Assembly (NCBI GenBank): GCA_914767715.1
Contig: OU612067.1
Coordinates: 33,452,162 to 33,516,161 of the forward strand
Reading direction: 5' to 3'
DNA from: Membranipora membranacea
Lineage: Eukaryota > Bryozoa > Gymnolaemata > Cheilostomatida > Membraniporidae
Length of the DNA stretch: 64,000 nucleotides
This document shows, piece after piece, positions 14,601 to 24,055 of this stretch. The notes under the pieces were generated by a model. The model worked only from the letters and a program-made list of their open reading frames with translations. It was not told the DNA's origin and made no database searches. Each line of letters begins with the position of its first letter. Position 1 is the stretch's first letter. Both the position numbers and the translations under genes were made by a program.

Positions 14601-16891
14601 TCAGCCTTACCTTGAAATCGCCAAGCAAGGTTTGAATATCCCTTTCTATTTCTAAGAAACTTACATTACAAAGATCAAGATTTCTTGTTAAAATCAAGGA
14701 ATCATATTGAAATAATGATTTGTCATCTCTTGTATCCTAATGTACAAAATTTTTGGCAAGTTATGAGCTCGGGTTTCATTTCACTTGGCACTAAATTACT
14801 GGTTTAATCGTGTTTTATGCAAGATTGCTATTTTCTTTTAAAATGTTATCAGTATATCTGTGTAAGCATAGCAGCAAAAATACATCAGTACCAAAGTAGA
14901 ATATGAGTAAGCACTAGAAAATGGTTAGCCAACTTCATATTATACTAACCTGCATTTCGCTGGTAGACAACCTAGACCGTATAAAAACTACTGTCTTTGG
15001 AAAATCACACTGTCATCACAGGGCTCCTTATGATTTCAGTGTGCACAAGTGACTGTTTTAGTCGCTAACTCATGGGGAGATAACGAAGGTTCTGAGTTCC
15101 CTAAGTCAGCAGTATTACAGCACTACTTGGGAGTTCTGGAGAAATATCAGAGAGAGTCTGGTGATGGCAAAGTCTGCATCACAGATCTGTGAGTACTACA
15201 TATTTATGGTCCTGTATCAATTCAATTAAATCTGCTCCTAGTAAATATGGGTATGAATTGTGGCGAGTCTGATAAATTTGTAGGAGACTTTTATATTAAA
15301 AGTATCAGACTTGCATATTCAGCAACATGCTCAGTTTTGGCTCGGAAGGACAGGAAGGAAGATACCAGTGGTTGTTTCAAAGATGTTCTGACTTATTCGA
15401 TGTCAGGAATCCGCTGTCATGCCAGCCAAGGCACACCTCACTCAGCTCTATGTATCCCTCAAGCATGCAGAGGTTGGTCATCAAGGCAAAATACGGCCAC
15501 ACTCAACCGTATCAGAAAATCAGGAGTATTCCTGTATGGACTCGGAAATCAGAGCATCAGAACCAGGCCTTTCACTCAAAAGATGTCAAACCTGCCAACT
15601 CTAAGGACCAAACCTACAACTCCATTAATACATGTGGGAATGGATGTCTTTGGGCCATTCTCCTGCAAGGATGGCAGGAAAGAGAATAAATGCTAAGGCT
15701 TGATCTTTGCTTGCCTTGCCAGCCGTGCTGTACACTTAGAGCTCTTCGATGACATGACAACATACTGTCTCATAAATTGCTTCAGATGTTTCACAGCCTA
15801 TTGTTATTGTTGTGAATTTTAGTGATGGAGCCTCAAGATGTGGTGTATTCATATGCGCTTACAACGCTGTGGAGAAGCTCAAGGCAGAACAGGAAGTAGA
15901 TCTGTATAACACTGTGCTAGTAGCTAAAACCAGACGCCCTCAGTTTGTTCCAGATCTTGTGAGTTGTGGAAGGCTTAGAGATTGATGAAGGGTATAAACG
16001 GCACAGTTAATGTGAAGTATCAAAATATATCAAATACGAATGGGGTTATAGCAGCATTCAATTTTCTCCTGCTTTTTCGGAAATCAGAGGAGCAGTAGTG
16101 AACTTTCTTTTATGAGAAAGGGATTGTCCAGTTCCAATGATTTCAAATCATCCGTTTCAAATTATACGGGTTATTATTGGTTGATTTTGACTTTTCGATT
16201 TATTGTGTTAAGGGTTGCATAAACCGTTTTCAAGATCAAAATTGAACGATTAAAAAAAATCCTCTAATCTTAAGTGTGCTGGGCCAACATAACGATAGCT
16301 CTATCATTTGCTGCCATTCAACTTTAACTATGGGTGTCTGTGAATCACAATTTCTTATATAACAGACTTGACCGTTTGAGAAAGATATCAAATAATATTT
16401 ATGCAAAACTAAACTGCTGCTTGAGGCGGAGAGCAAGGCCAGTTATCACGTTGAGTAGCCAATGGTCTTGCTCATCACCAGCAAAAACTAATTATAATTG
16501 ATCCCTGTGCACACCCTGCTTGGTTACCAGGCTTTAACATGTCAGTAATTGGGCATAGATTCAATGAAATTGATTTCAATTTGAGTTGATGACTTTGGAA
16601 ACAGACAAGCCCAGAGTGCTATTTCTGAATAATCTGTTCACACCTCACACTCACCAGAGTTGCAACTGGCGATGCAGATAGGAAAATTGATTTTCATATC
16701 TTTTTCTCTTATCATTGTTACCCTCTGTTCACCAGGAGAGTTATGTTTACCTCTATCAGCTGCTTAAGGACTTCACAGACGACTTCTCTGATTATGCAAA
16801 CTTTCAGCAGATTGACATCAACGGTGAAAGCGGAGCTACAGAATCACCAGGCATCATTGAGAACACAGATCAGATTTACGCTAATGTCTAA
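106..16891 (+). CDS. Receptor-type protein tyrosine phosphatase (FN3 ectodomain, TM, active D1, pseudo D2), 5' end outside window
   Basis: Single-pass membrane enzyme dephosphorylating phosphotyrosine on cytoplasmic substrates. I joined 34 exons with GT-AG borders; they total 4368 nt (1455 codons plus stop), so frame holds throughout: 106-268, 611-693, 1005-1215, 1767-1876, 2213-2387, 2862-2953, 3107-3344, 3534-3643, 3793-3955, 4388-4476, 4653-4842, 5103-5206, 5408-5603, 5748-5844, 6070-6337, 7172-7229, 7386-7512, 8175-8251, 8450-8556, 9023-9110, 9300-9373, 10074-10110, 10254-10357, 10497-10622, 11195-11346, 11888-12023, 12380-12526, 12808-12904, 13511-13566, 13727-13846, 14498-14629, 15040-15188, 15823-15958, 16736-16891. 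FN3 modules fill residues 1-641 of this fragment, the juxtamembrane ectodomain about 642-783, TM about 800-821, D1 about 887-1174, D2 about 1175-1404, then the tail. Signal peptide and start codon lie left of the window. Exon lengths from D1 onward match the second RPTP (51330-61940). Some weak exon ends (4388, 9023) rest on paralogue or module comparison. Confidence 0.9.
2486..2543. repeat. (TA)n microsatellite in RPTP 1 intron
   Basis: Runs of alternating TA interrupted by AAAC lie inside the 2388-2861 intron. Simple-sequence DNA with no coding content. Confidence 0.85.
6423..6468. repeat. Perfect 17-bp inverted repeat (hairpin)
   Basis: GAATGGGTTGATAGCGG at 6423-6439 is followed after 12 nt by its exact reverse complement at 6452-6468. 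The right arm forms the leading edge of the first of two SINE copies (CCGCTATCAACC...), so the left arm may be a stub of an oppositely oriented third copy. Confidence 0.8.
6452..6990 (+). mobile_element. Two tandem tRNA-derived SINE copies
   Basis: Copy 1 (about 6452-6660) and copy 2 (about 6764-6980) both start CCGCTATCAACC, then a TTTTCGG block, an A-box-like segment (GGCACAATCGGTTGGCACGC; ATGGCGCAATGGGTTAGCGC) and a B-box-like segment (GGTGCAAATCTC; GGTTCGTCTTTC). They share a tail with GGGGNGCTTTCAAG, CCCCAG and GTATACC-like elements. The A/B-box spacing and order are those of RNA polymerase III SINEs derived from tRNA. Both lie in the 6338-7171 intron of RPTP 1. Open frames here are incidental. 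Confidence 0.7.
8175..12526 (+). other. RPTP 1 cytoplasmic juxtamembrane segment and catalytic PTP domain D1
   Basis: Exons 8175-8251 and 8450-8556 give an acidic juxtamembrane stretch with a Y-V-N-F motif at 8458-8469. D1 follows. It shows RYKGLYPG at the pTyr-loop position, [16 protein letters not shown], a [19 protein letters not shown] core, the WPDHG loop (W-P-D codons at 11240-11248), and the P-loop [10 protein letters not shown], split by an intron after 11346 and resuming at 11888. The catalytic Cys codon is 11342-11344. The Q-loop is Q-T-V-D-Q-Y. All residues needed for PTP catalysis are present, so D1 is predicted active. Introns 9374-10073, 10623-11194 and 11347-11887 show no recognisable content. 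Confidence 0.92.
13290..13460 (+). mobile_element. tRNA-derived SINE in RPTP 1 intron
   Basis: GTAGCTCAGTTGGCTAGG is a good tRNA A box and GGGTTGAAATTCC about 30 nt later is a near-consensus B box. A tRNA-unrelated body follows, ending near CTCAGTCTTCGG. The element lies in the same orientation as the host gene, in the 12905-13510 intron between the first two D2 exons. No cloverleaf with a proper acceptor stem forms, so it is a SINE, not a tRNA gene. Confidence 0.65.
15400..15790 (+). mobile_element. Degenerate BEL/Pao-type integrase fragment
   Basis: Pieces in different frames resemble a retrotransposon integrase: [19 protein letters not shown] and RCQTCQ (zinc-binding H2C2-like region), then [10 protein letters not shown] with D-G-R-K, a stop at 15694-15696, then [19 protein letters not shown]. 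The FGPF...F-x-C-L-x-S-R-A-V-H-L-E order is typical of BEL/Pao integrase catalytic cores. Several frame changes and an in-frame stop make it dead. It sits in the 15189-15822 intron of RPTP 1, just before the D2 active-site exon. Confidence 0.72.
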
Positions 16892-17570
16892 AAGTTGCTG
16901 AAACCATTAGAAATGACAGAAACTATCACTGAATACAGTGGCTCATATATAATACAAATGTAATGCTTTTTGCTAAACCTAACCAAGCTGAGATAAATTC
17001 ATATCCCCATCTTAGCGAAAATAATCTATATTAGACTAGATCAGATTGAAGTTGCTAAATGCTTTGAACCGAATCAGATAAATAAAGAACAATTTGGCTG
17101 CACCCCATGCTTCGAGTTGTTATCAGGCAAGTGATTCAGGGAATTCCTTTCGATTCAAAGAAGCTCATCGATCATTTATTCTCTCTAGAAGGGCTAAATT
17201 TTCAACTAATCTAAAATATCTCTAACCAGCTTTTTTTTTTCACCATCTTTGAACTGAACTGTTTTGATATTTTACCTTTGTTTTGCACAATTTATATTAG
17301 ATATTCAAAAAAATGAGTAATAAAATCTTCGGAAACAAATCATCACAACATGTTGAAATTGATATTTTCAATGGGGAAAATCATGGACGATATACACTAG
17401 CATCAAATTTTCCCCTTAATGGTCTAAACACACTTGGAGGTTGTGTAGCGGACGATGCGGGACTGTTTGGCGGATCCGCTCTTTAAACATTTGTCCAATG
17501 AAAAGTGTTAATTATGTAAATATTTTGGTCACATGGTACAAACTTGTCACATGATTCATTCGTGGCAAAA
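16892..17570. other. 3' flank of RPTP 1, no gene seen
   Basis: Presumed 3' UTR up to about 17.1 kb (AATAAA at 17081), then AT-rich sequence. A GC-rich patch around 17445-17475 contains GGATCCGC but no gene or repeat that I recognise. Confidence 0.5.
17081..17086 (+). promoter_or_regulatory. Candidate poly(A) signal of RPTP 1
   Basis: A canonical AATAAA lies 190 nt past the stop codon at 16891 on the same strand. Its distance is reasonable for a compact 3' UTR. No transcript evidence is available. Confidence 0.45.
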
Positions 17571-19035
17571 CAATGACATACTTCAGAAAAAGAAAGATTG
17601 CTTGTGCTGTTGCCTTGACTGCTGCATTTGCTTATAATGATTAAGAGGCAGCAAGTAAGGTCAAAAGGAGGTGCTGGGTACACCCAGTACTGGTAGAAAG
17701 AGAAGAAAGTAACAACTGGTATTGGCTGAATCTACGACTAAGACAGGAATTTCTTGATTTGTACTTAAGGACTTTTGGTTTTTCTACTACACATTTTGAT
17801 ACTCTTCTTACTTTGCTACGTCCTTTTATAACCAAACAGAACACTCACTTCAGGATATCAATACCGTTAGAGATGCGACTGAGTGTCACACTCGTCTACC
17901 TAGTCACTGGAGACTCCCTCACCACTCTGTCTCTTCCTTTCAGAATAGGTAAGTCATAAACTGATATCTAAAACCACAAGCTCAAGTCCTCATATACAAG
18001 ATCTCATACTTGGTTGACAGGATATGAAGGTACAGTCACCCTACCAATTGCTCTGATTGTGTCTGTTTCATGTCCCTGCCAGAGCACTAAGTCAATCCCA
18101 GCGTTGTTTGTCTTGCATAGTAACTGGGAACCAAGTATCTACTAAGTTTAGAATATGTTTGGCTTGGGTGTCGTATTTTAGAAAGAAACAAGTCTGTAGA
18201 CATGTCAGCCCATTACCATACATAAAGACGGTAATGCTAGTCACATCTATGGACCCTCACATGATCAGTTTGTCATAGACCTAGGATATGGTGGTACCAT
18301 TTAAGTGAGAAATAATATGCAATGTCATACATTGCTTGTAGGAGTGTCAACGATACAACAGATTGTGTCGGAGGTTTGTGGTGCCATAGTGAGTGAGCTA
18401 TTAGATGAGTTTGTGCGTACACCGAATAAGTCTCAGGAGTGGAAAAATGTGGCAGACTGCTGAGCGATGGGATTTCCCTTGTTGTATAGGAAGTTATGTA
18501 CAGACTCTTGTGAAAGTACCATCTTCAGCCTCACATGTGGCTGTTATTTGATAAAAGACATGTTGATATTTCTCAATGGTTCATAAATTGTAAAAAGAAC
18601 CAGCCGAGATCCACCAAACATTCAGCTGAGATTAACCAAATTATCAGGATCCTTTTTTCTACCTCATGTTGCACAACTGAGATTCTGATTCAATTAATGA
18701 TTTCAAACCTAATCTACAAACTTTGAACCATAGGACTATCTGCAGGCTACAGTATTTTTTCTTGTACCTCAAACAATTATTCTGCGCCTTTACAATGCCC
18801 TCTAACATATCGATTTTGTAGGTGCAATAGATGGTAAGCACATAGCTATAAAAGCTCCTCCAAACTGTGCATATAACAATTATAAGTCGCGGAACAGTTT
18901 GGTGCTAATGGCTGTGTGCGACAGAACGTATCCTTAGCTCTATGTGGATGTGGGGATGGTGGAAGTGGTCGGATGGAGGGGTGTTCAATCGGTGCACGCT
19001 CGGTACAGGGTTGAACCATCAGCAATAGCACTGCG
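17571..19035 (+). pseudogene. Degenerate PIF/Harbinger (HARBI1-like) transposase
   Basis: Fragments follow the order of a Harbinger DDE nuclease. WVHPVLVEREE starts near 17672, then FGFSTTHFDTLLTLLRPFITKQNT and RLSVTLVYLVTGDSLTTLS (17775-17945). Next comes GVSTIQQIVSEVCGAIVSELL (18341 onward), then [16 protein letters not shown] (catalytic Asp in IDG, about 18829) and [17 protein letters not shown] (to about 18960). Stops (for example before LYVDVG, and at 17639) and frame changes break the gene. The 17960-18340 gap between homologous parts may be an old intron or an insertion. I see no matching terminal repeats. This is the first unit of the transposon-rich 17-51 kb tract. Confidence 0.8.
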
Positions 19036-21183
19036 CTTCATACCCAAGAATTGTCTGACAATTCTGTACAATTCTAGAATTGTTCGAAACTGACCTATAT
19101 ACCATTACCCAACCAGCAAGCATTATTGTGTAATTAACCCTGCCTGCTAAATAAATTACATTCATTATTGCTATTTACCTTATATAGTATAAGCCTTTAC
19201 AGTTCTAGTCAATGTTATACAATTAGATTGACATTGTATTCAATGAGTCTGTATTTAGATATGGCACAATGGGACGATTAGCGATGTTGCGCCGATGAGT
19301 TGATGGAAAGCAAACCTCCCTGCACTGGTTTGGCTTAGAGTATAAGCATGAGAGTGATGGGGCGAACATTGTTACACTGAAACAATGACGAGTTGGCAGC
19401 CTCCCTGGTTGCGCAACAGCGTAAACACACCAATTATGTCAAACCACCGAAGCTTACAAAATGCACTGAGGGATCGATGAGATTGATTGAGATGCTCATC
19501 AACACACAGGGGTGGCTTCATGCTGCTGGGGCCGGCCATGAGGAGGTTGTACAAGAGAAGGCCTCGAAACAGCGCTTGACTCATGGTTTCTAGCTGAAGA
19601 CCTGTGTGTTGTGCAGTGGTACGCGCACCACTGTATGTTGTATCTGACCAGGCAAGATATGCTGTAATGAATAGATATTGCTGTGCAAGGTAGCATCAAA
19701 ATCTATATTGCGGCAGGCCCAGGTTCAAATCCCCGCCGGGGCAAATCTTTTCTTTTCATTATGATGGAAATTGAAAGCATTCTGTTCGAATTGTCGGCTC
19801 ACAACTTTTGTAAGCACAGAAAACTCTTAGTAATGAGTTTGATGATCCGATCAAATATTTATGTTCAACTCTTCTGCGTTGTACCATACCCTACGTTATA
19901 TTTTGTGCAATCTGTTAATATTGGCAGCAACTGCATAAATAGAATACATCGGCTAAACTATGCTAGCAGAATTATCAGAAAACTTTGCTACTATTAAAAA
20001 TGTACAACATCGCTCACCAGATGAGCGAGGATTTACTTTGTATCAACTGTCCTACATGCCTAAGTGGAGAGAAGTGATATGTGAATGAGGCCATATTTTC
20101 CGCTGAACAACTGACTACTGAAAATTTGCTGACTGATGCTAAAAAAAACTCAAATTGGTGTCACCACAAGTAGTATGAGTACTGATTATTGGCATAGTCT
20201 AAACTACGCTCCTTGTGATTATAAAGAGTTAATGGCTTTCAGCTATTTCTATTTGTTGGCCAAAAATGCTCTGACCATGCAGTTAGCTCTGAATGTTATG
20301 TTATGTGAGCTGAGGGAGGCAAAGGTAAATCAACTATCGTAGCCTGGTATATATTCATTACCTGTCTACAAAGGAGCTCTTGATGTTATACTATGTCATT
20401 CTCAGCCATCTTTGTTATATGGTACAGGAAAAATTTTGGCATTTTTCTCTTTCACTCTTGGATGGTAGTTCCCTAGTAGGTGTTGCCACTAGTACAGATA
20501 GTATTGAAATGTTAGACTAGTGGCAACAGTTTAAAGTAATAAATTTTAATCTGTCAGCCTGAGTGCCACAAGCAGGGAGGTTAGCCAATAACAGGCATAA
20601 TTACATAATTACCTTGATATCCTTGTTGTCAAAATTTTTAATTGTACAATTAAGTATAATTACCACCGTTTGTTAATCCTTCACACAAATTCCATTGCAC
20701 TTGTAACAAGTCATCATGACACAGTTGTGGAATCAGAGAGACAGGAGTCATTGTAAGCTGACCTAACTTCCTGTCTTTTGCTGCTGATAATGTATGCGGT
20801 GTGTTTTTAATTTCTCGAATATTCATTTTTATAATGATGGTTGTTTGGGTGTAAGTGCAATCATGATCATTCTTTGACAGAAGAGTGAAGGGACGGGAAG
20901 TTGTAACATTTTATGCAAAATACTAGATAATGGTCCAAATTCCATTCGTATATTTTTATCAAATTATTTCACCAAACTCTGCTTCAAAGCTCATCATTGT
21001 ACAGAGTTATTATGCCAAGAATGAGAATGCCTCACAAAAAAACCTTAAATTCTCTGCAGCCCTTATTTCATTGATTTTCCGCACTTCTTGGTCAACTTCA
21101 AGAGTTTAGCCAGCATTATAATAATGTAAGTGCATTTGGTTACATTATAATAATGTAACCCCTGGTTACATTTTTTTTTGACG
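19036..21183. other. Intergenic stretch with SINE-like pieces and unassigned short frames
   Basis: A tRNA A-box-like GGCACAATGGGACGATTAGC lies near 19262. A tRNA-3'-end-like segment with GGTTCAAATCC lies at 19724-19734, followed by CCGCCGGGGCA. Short open frames at 19393-19593 and 20136-20342 show no recognisable domain. A near-palindrome GTTACATTATAATAATGTAAC lies near 21139. Nothing else is supportable. Confidence 0.45.
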
Positions 21184-23757
21184 TTAAGAGGCAATTGGGT
21201 TAAAGTCCACCTCATGCCGAATACAAGTTTTCTGATTAAATACGGTCCACTCTGAGCAGGGCAAATGGAACTGGTATGCCAGCCATATCAAGGAAGTAAG
21301 TTGTTGTTATTGATCTAGATTTACTTTCATGCTGTGCTGCATTGCTTGCTTTCTACTATTGCCTTAAAAATGACACATTGTGTTTACCGTGCCCATAAAG
21401 GTGTTGGTTGTAACTTTCACCTTTCACATTCAATTTCAGGATGAAGTGAAACGATCACGGAGGAGGCCTGGTGTTCCAGAAGAAAATAGGCGCACTCGCA
21501 CAAAGAGTGCCCGCTACTACCTCCCTCTGGATGGGAGCCAGGATGTGCGGGTGTGTGTTGGGATGTGGTGCTGCACCCCCGCCCTCAACTACAAGACAGT
21601 TAATTATAACTCTCCTCAAACCGAGCTTTGTGCCATTTAGTCTTTGATAGAAGGGTAATTGGTTCAGGACTTCCTGTCTGTTCACTATCACTGCATTCAA
21701 TTCGATTTTATTTTATCCAAACAGGGACTGAATAGCAAACGAAGAAGTGTAAATGGAGTATGGGAGAAGAGAGTGTACAGGGGCACTCCCAGTAACAAAT
21801 TAACTGACACAGATATTGAGGACAAGGATCGGTTGGTGATAGAGGCGAGCCAGGTGATGCGGAGCCACTACTGCCGCACTTCCAGCAGAAGGCAATACCT
21901 CCCTGCTGGAGTTCACCTGGCGGACCTCTATAGAGAGTTTTTAAAGAGTCTCACAGAAGATGAGAAGAAACCGAGCCACACCTGGTTTTACACTTTTTGT
22001 GGCACTACAATCTGGGTACCCACAAGCCGAAAAGTGATAAGTAAGTTGAACATCTTCGATCGCTTAGCAACCCTCTATGATTATTTTGCATTCGTGTATT
22101 TGTGTTGGTTATCCAATTGAAGACTTTCCTTCCAGATGAACTTTGTTATTGTTTCTTCCAGTTGTGACCAGTGTGTGATGTACCTGAATTAGAAAGATCC
22201 GTCAGAGGAGGAGACAGTAAGATACGAGGCACACATAATAAGCAGAGACGAAGCTTACCTCAGCAGGCAGCTAGACATAGAAGATCCATCTAAAGTCGTG
22301 GTGAGCTTCGATCTCCAACAAATTCTGCCATTTCCTAAGCTGAGGTCCAGCAAACAAACTTTTTATAAATCCAGAATGGTACTTTACAACCTTTGTTTTT
22401 TTGTGAAGAGCACACAGCAGGGCTACTGGATTTGTTGGAGCCAGGTCGAAGGCGGAAGAGGTAGCAACGAAACTGCTACCTGCTTGAAGAAATTCTTCTC
22501 GACCTATCTGGCGGACAGTCGTCTACAGTGATGGCTGTCCAGGTCAAAATAAAAACAGAGCTGTTGTGGCTGCTTTGGTCCATCTTGCCCACAACAGCCG
22601 ACCTGGCCAGATAGTAGAGCTGAAGTTTTTCGAGACTGGGCACAGTCACATGGATACGACTCTGTGCATGCCTCCATTGAGCGTGCCTCGGAGGGTGTAG
22701 AGATCGGCACGCCGGGTGACTGGGTCCAGGTCTTCCAGTCCGCAAAGAAATCTGGGGCCCAATACATCGTTGATGAGCTGAGCTTCAGAGACTTTTCAGA
22801 CTGGAAGCAGGTAGCAACTAGTGTTTTTAAGACTAACAGCCTTAAAGGGATTTCACCAATGCACTGCATCAGAGCTGTGAATGTAGGTGGGGCTGTTGAG
22901 TTGCAGTGGAGTGAAGGTTGCCTTGGTCCCCTGAGGCAGGTTGACTGGCGTCGTGTTGGTGGCCAGTACAGCTGGGGTGAACCCCCCAGGGCGTACCTGA
23001 ATCAGCTCAGCCTGGACCGAAAGAACTATCTAGATAGTTCTTCCCTCGTACCGTTGCTCCGTAACAGGGGCAACGCTGAGCTGTACTTCAGGTACGTCAG
23101 TACCTTGGTCCCTGGCACACCTCAGGCGCCAGCTAATCATGAAAAGGCCGGGGCTTCTGGATCGACACTGTAAATCAATCCCCACTGAAACTCCGGGTTT
23201 GTTGCAGTGTAGCGATGCGGTGTCACCTTTGTTCAAGATAGGTGATGAAGTTCGCTCGAGATCTGGGGACGACACATGTAAAAGTGCTGCTGTGTTGTTG
23301 CTTATTTTTCCTTTTTCCTTTTTTTCCGTGGGCGGTTTTGCCATTTTTCTTGCACAGACGTGCAGAAATTTTTCCCTTTTTATTTCCCTTTTTTCCTATT
23401 TATTTTCCGTTTTCGGCGGATTTTGCCATATTTTTTGAATGATTTATTCAATTTTGGGGCGGTTTTGCCCAATTTTTACAGTGATACAATACAAGACTCT
23501 AAAAAACATCAATCTCATCGTCTCATCTTGATGGAACCGGAAATACACACTCAGGAGAGTGTGGGTTGTTCTCTTCCAACGCCGGAATCTTTGCCCTGGG
23601 GTGCTAGGCAGTGGCTTTGTTATTAATCAATTGTCACAGCCTTGGCGCCTCTGAATTAAGATTCGTTATGACAGCACAACAGTGAGTTTTAATTACGGTC
23701 GATCATTTTAAAGAGCATTGGTTAAAGTCCACGGATTTTAAACGAAATGCCTTTTAA
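21184..23757 (+). mobile_element. DNA transposon bounded by TTAA and imperfect terminal inverted repeats
   Basis: The left end TTAAGAGGCAATTGGGTTAA (continuing AAGTCCAC, 21184-21211) resembles the reverse complement of the right end at 23730-23757 (TTAAAAGGCATTTCGTTTAA, then AATCCGTG). Both ends carry TTAA, as in elements that duplicate a TTAA target such as Kolobok or piggyBac; the superfamily is not established here. Between them lies a broken transposase-like gene (21440-23173). Pairing the ends is my inference. Confidence 0.5.
21440..23173 (+). pseudogene. Broken transposase-like protein with SDGCPGQN motif
   Basis: Exon-like pieces resemble an unnamed protein family that is very common in invertebrate repeats. 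ENRRTRTKSARYYLPLDGSQD (21481 on) and WEKRVYRGTP are followed by a conserved S-H-Y-C-R-x-S-S-R-R-x-Y-L region (21855-21905). Then come CDQCVMYL (about 22163), VVVSFDLQQILPFPKLRSS (22298-22354) and the YSDGCPGQNKNRAVVAALVH block (from about 22518). These lead to FFETGHSHMD and, one frame over, DSVHASIERA and DELSFRDFSDWKQ. The Y-S-D-G-C-x-G-Q-N and G-H-x-x-M-x-x-D-S-V-H pair is probably part of a DDE/D catalytic core (inference). Stops near 22190 and 22529 and frameshifts near 22530 and 22655 show inactivity. It lies inside the TTAA-flanked element. Confidence 0.68.
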
Positions 23758-23794
23758 AAATGCAAATTAAAAGGCATTTCGGTTTAAGTCCGTG
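23730..23794. repeat. Head-to-head transposon ends (inverted repeat, 24 of 27 paired)
   Basis: The 23731-23757 arm and the 23767-23793 arm are inverted copies separated by 9 nt, identical over the first 15 bp (TTAAAAGGCATTTCG). The first arm is read as the right end of the 21184-23757 element. The second looks like the left end of another element of the same family, or a MITE, beginning at TTAA 23767-23770; its far end is not clear. Confidence 0.65.
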
Positions 23795-24055
23795 CTAACT
23801 TTGGCGTAGAGTGATCCACATTGAATAATCTATTATCACGGGTACTTTTGGAATCCCAACTCTCTACTCGCCAGGTATCATCATGATCCAGAAAAAAACA
23901 GAATCAAAAATTTCGATCAAAATTTTAATTGCCCTCATTACCATTTTTTGACAAAAAAGCAATTACGGACTATAACCCAACCCAGCACGGCTATATAATT
24001 ATTTTATGTTGAAACCTATTTTAGAATCTGAAGAACTCAATTGCTAAAAATCCAA

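Larger units (their letters stand above)
12808..16891 (+). other. RPTP 1 D2 pseudophosphatase domain and C-terminal tail
   Basis: Exons 12808-12904, 13511-13566, 13727-13846, 14498-14629, 15040-15188, 15823-15958 and 16736-16891 encode a second PTP fold ([25 protein letters not shown]). The active-site loop reads I-T-D-L-D-G-A-S-R-C-G. Aligned with [10 protein letters not shown], catalytic His and Cys are Thr and Asp (Asp codon 15184-15186), while the Arg is kept (15836-15838). The domain should be catalytically dead but could bind or regulate. The tail contains FSDYANF (tyrosine codon 16793-16795) and ends IYANV. Intron 12905-13510 carries a SINE and intron 15189-15822 a BEL/Pao integrase remnant; introns 13847-14497 and 15959-16735 show nothing recognisable. 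Confidence 0.88.

Noticed and set aside
19690-19745. tRNA gene suggested by GGTTCAAATCCCCGCCGGGGCA
   Set aside because: No matching 5' acceptor strand, D arm or anticodon arm upstream and poor T-stem pairing; only a tRNA-like tail, probably SINE-derived.
23139-23438. Phenylalanine-rich open frames (FPFFS... repeats)
   Set aside because: These arise from a TTTTTCC-rich low-complexity tract; no protein family or start context.
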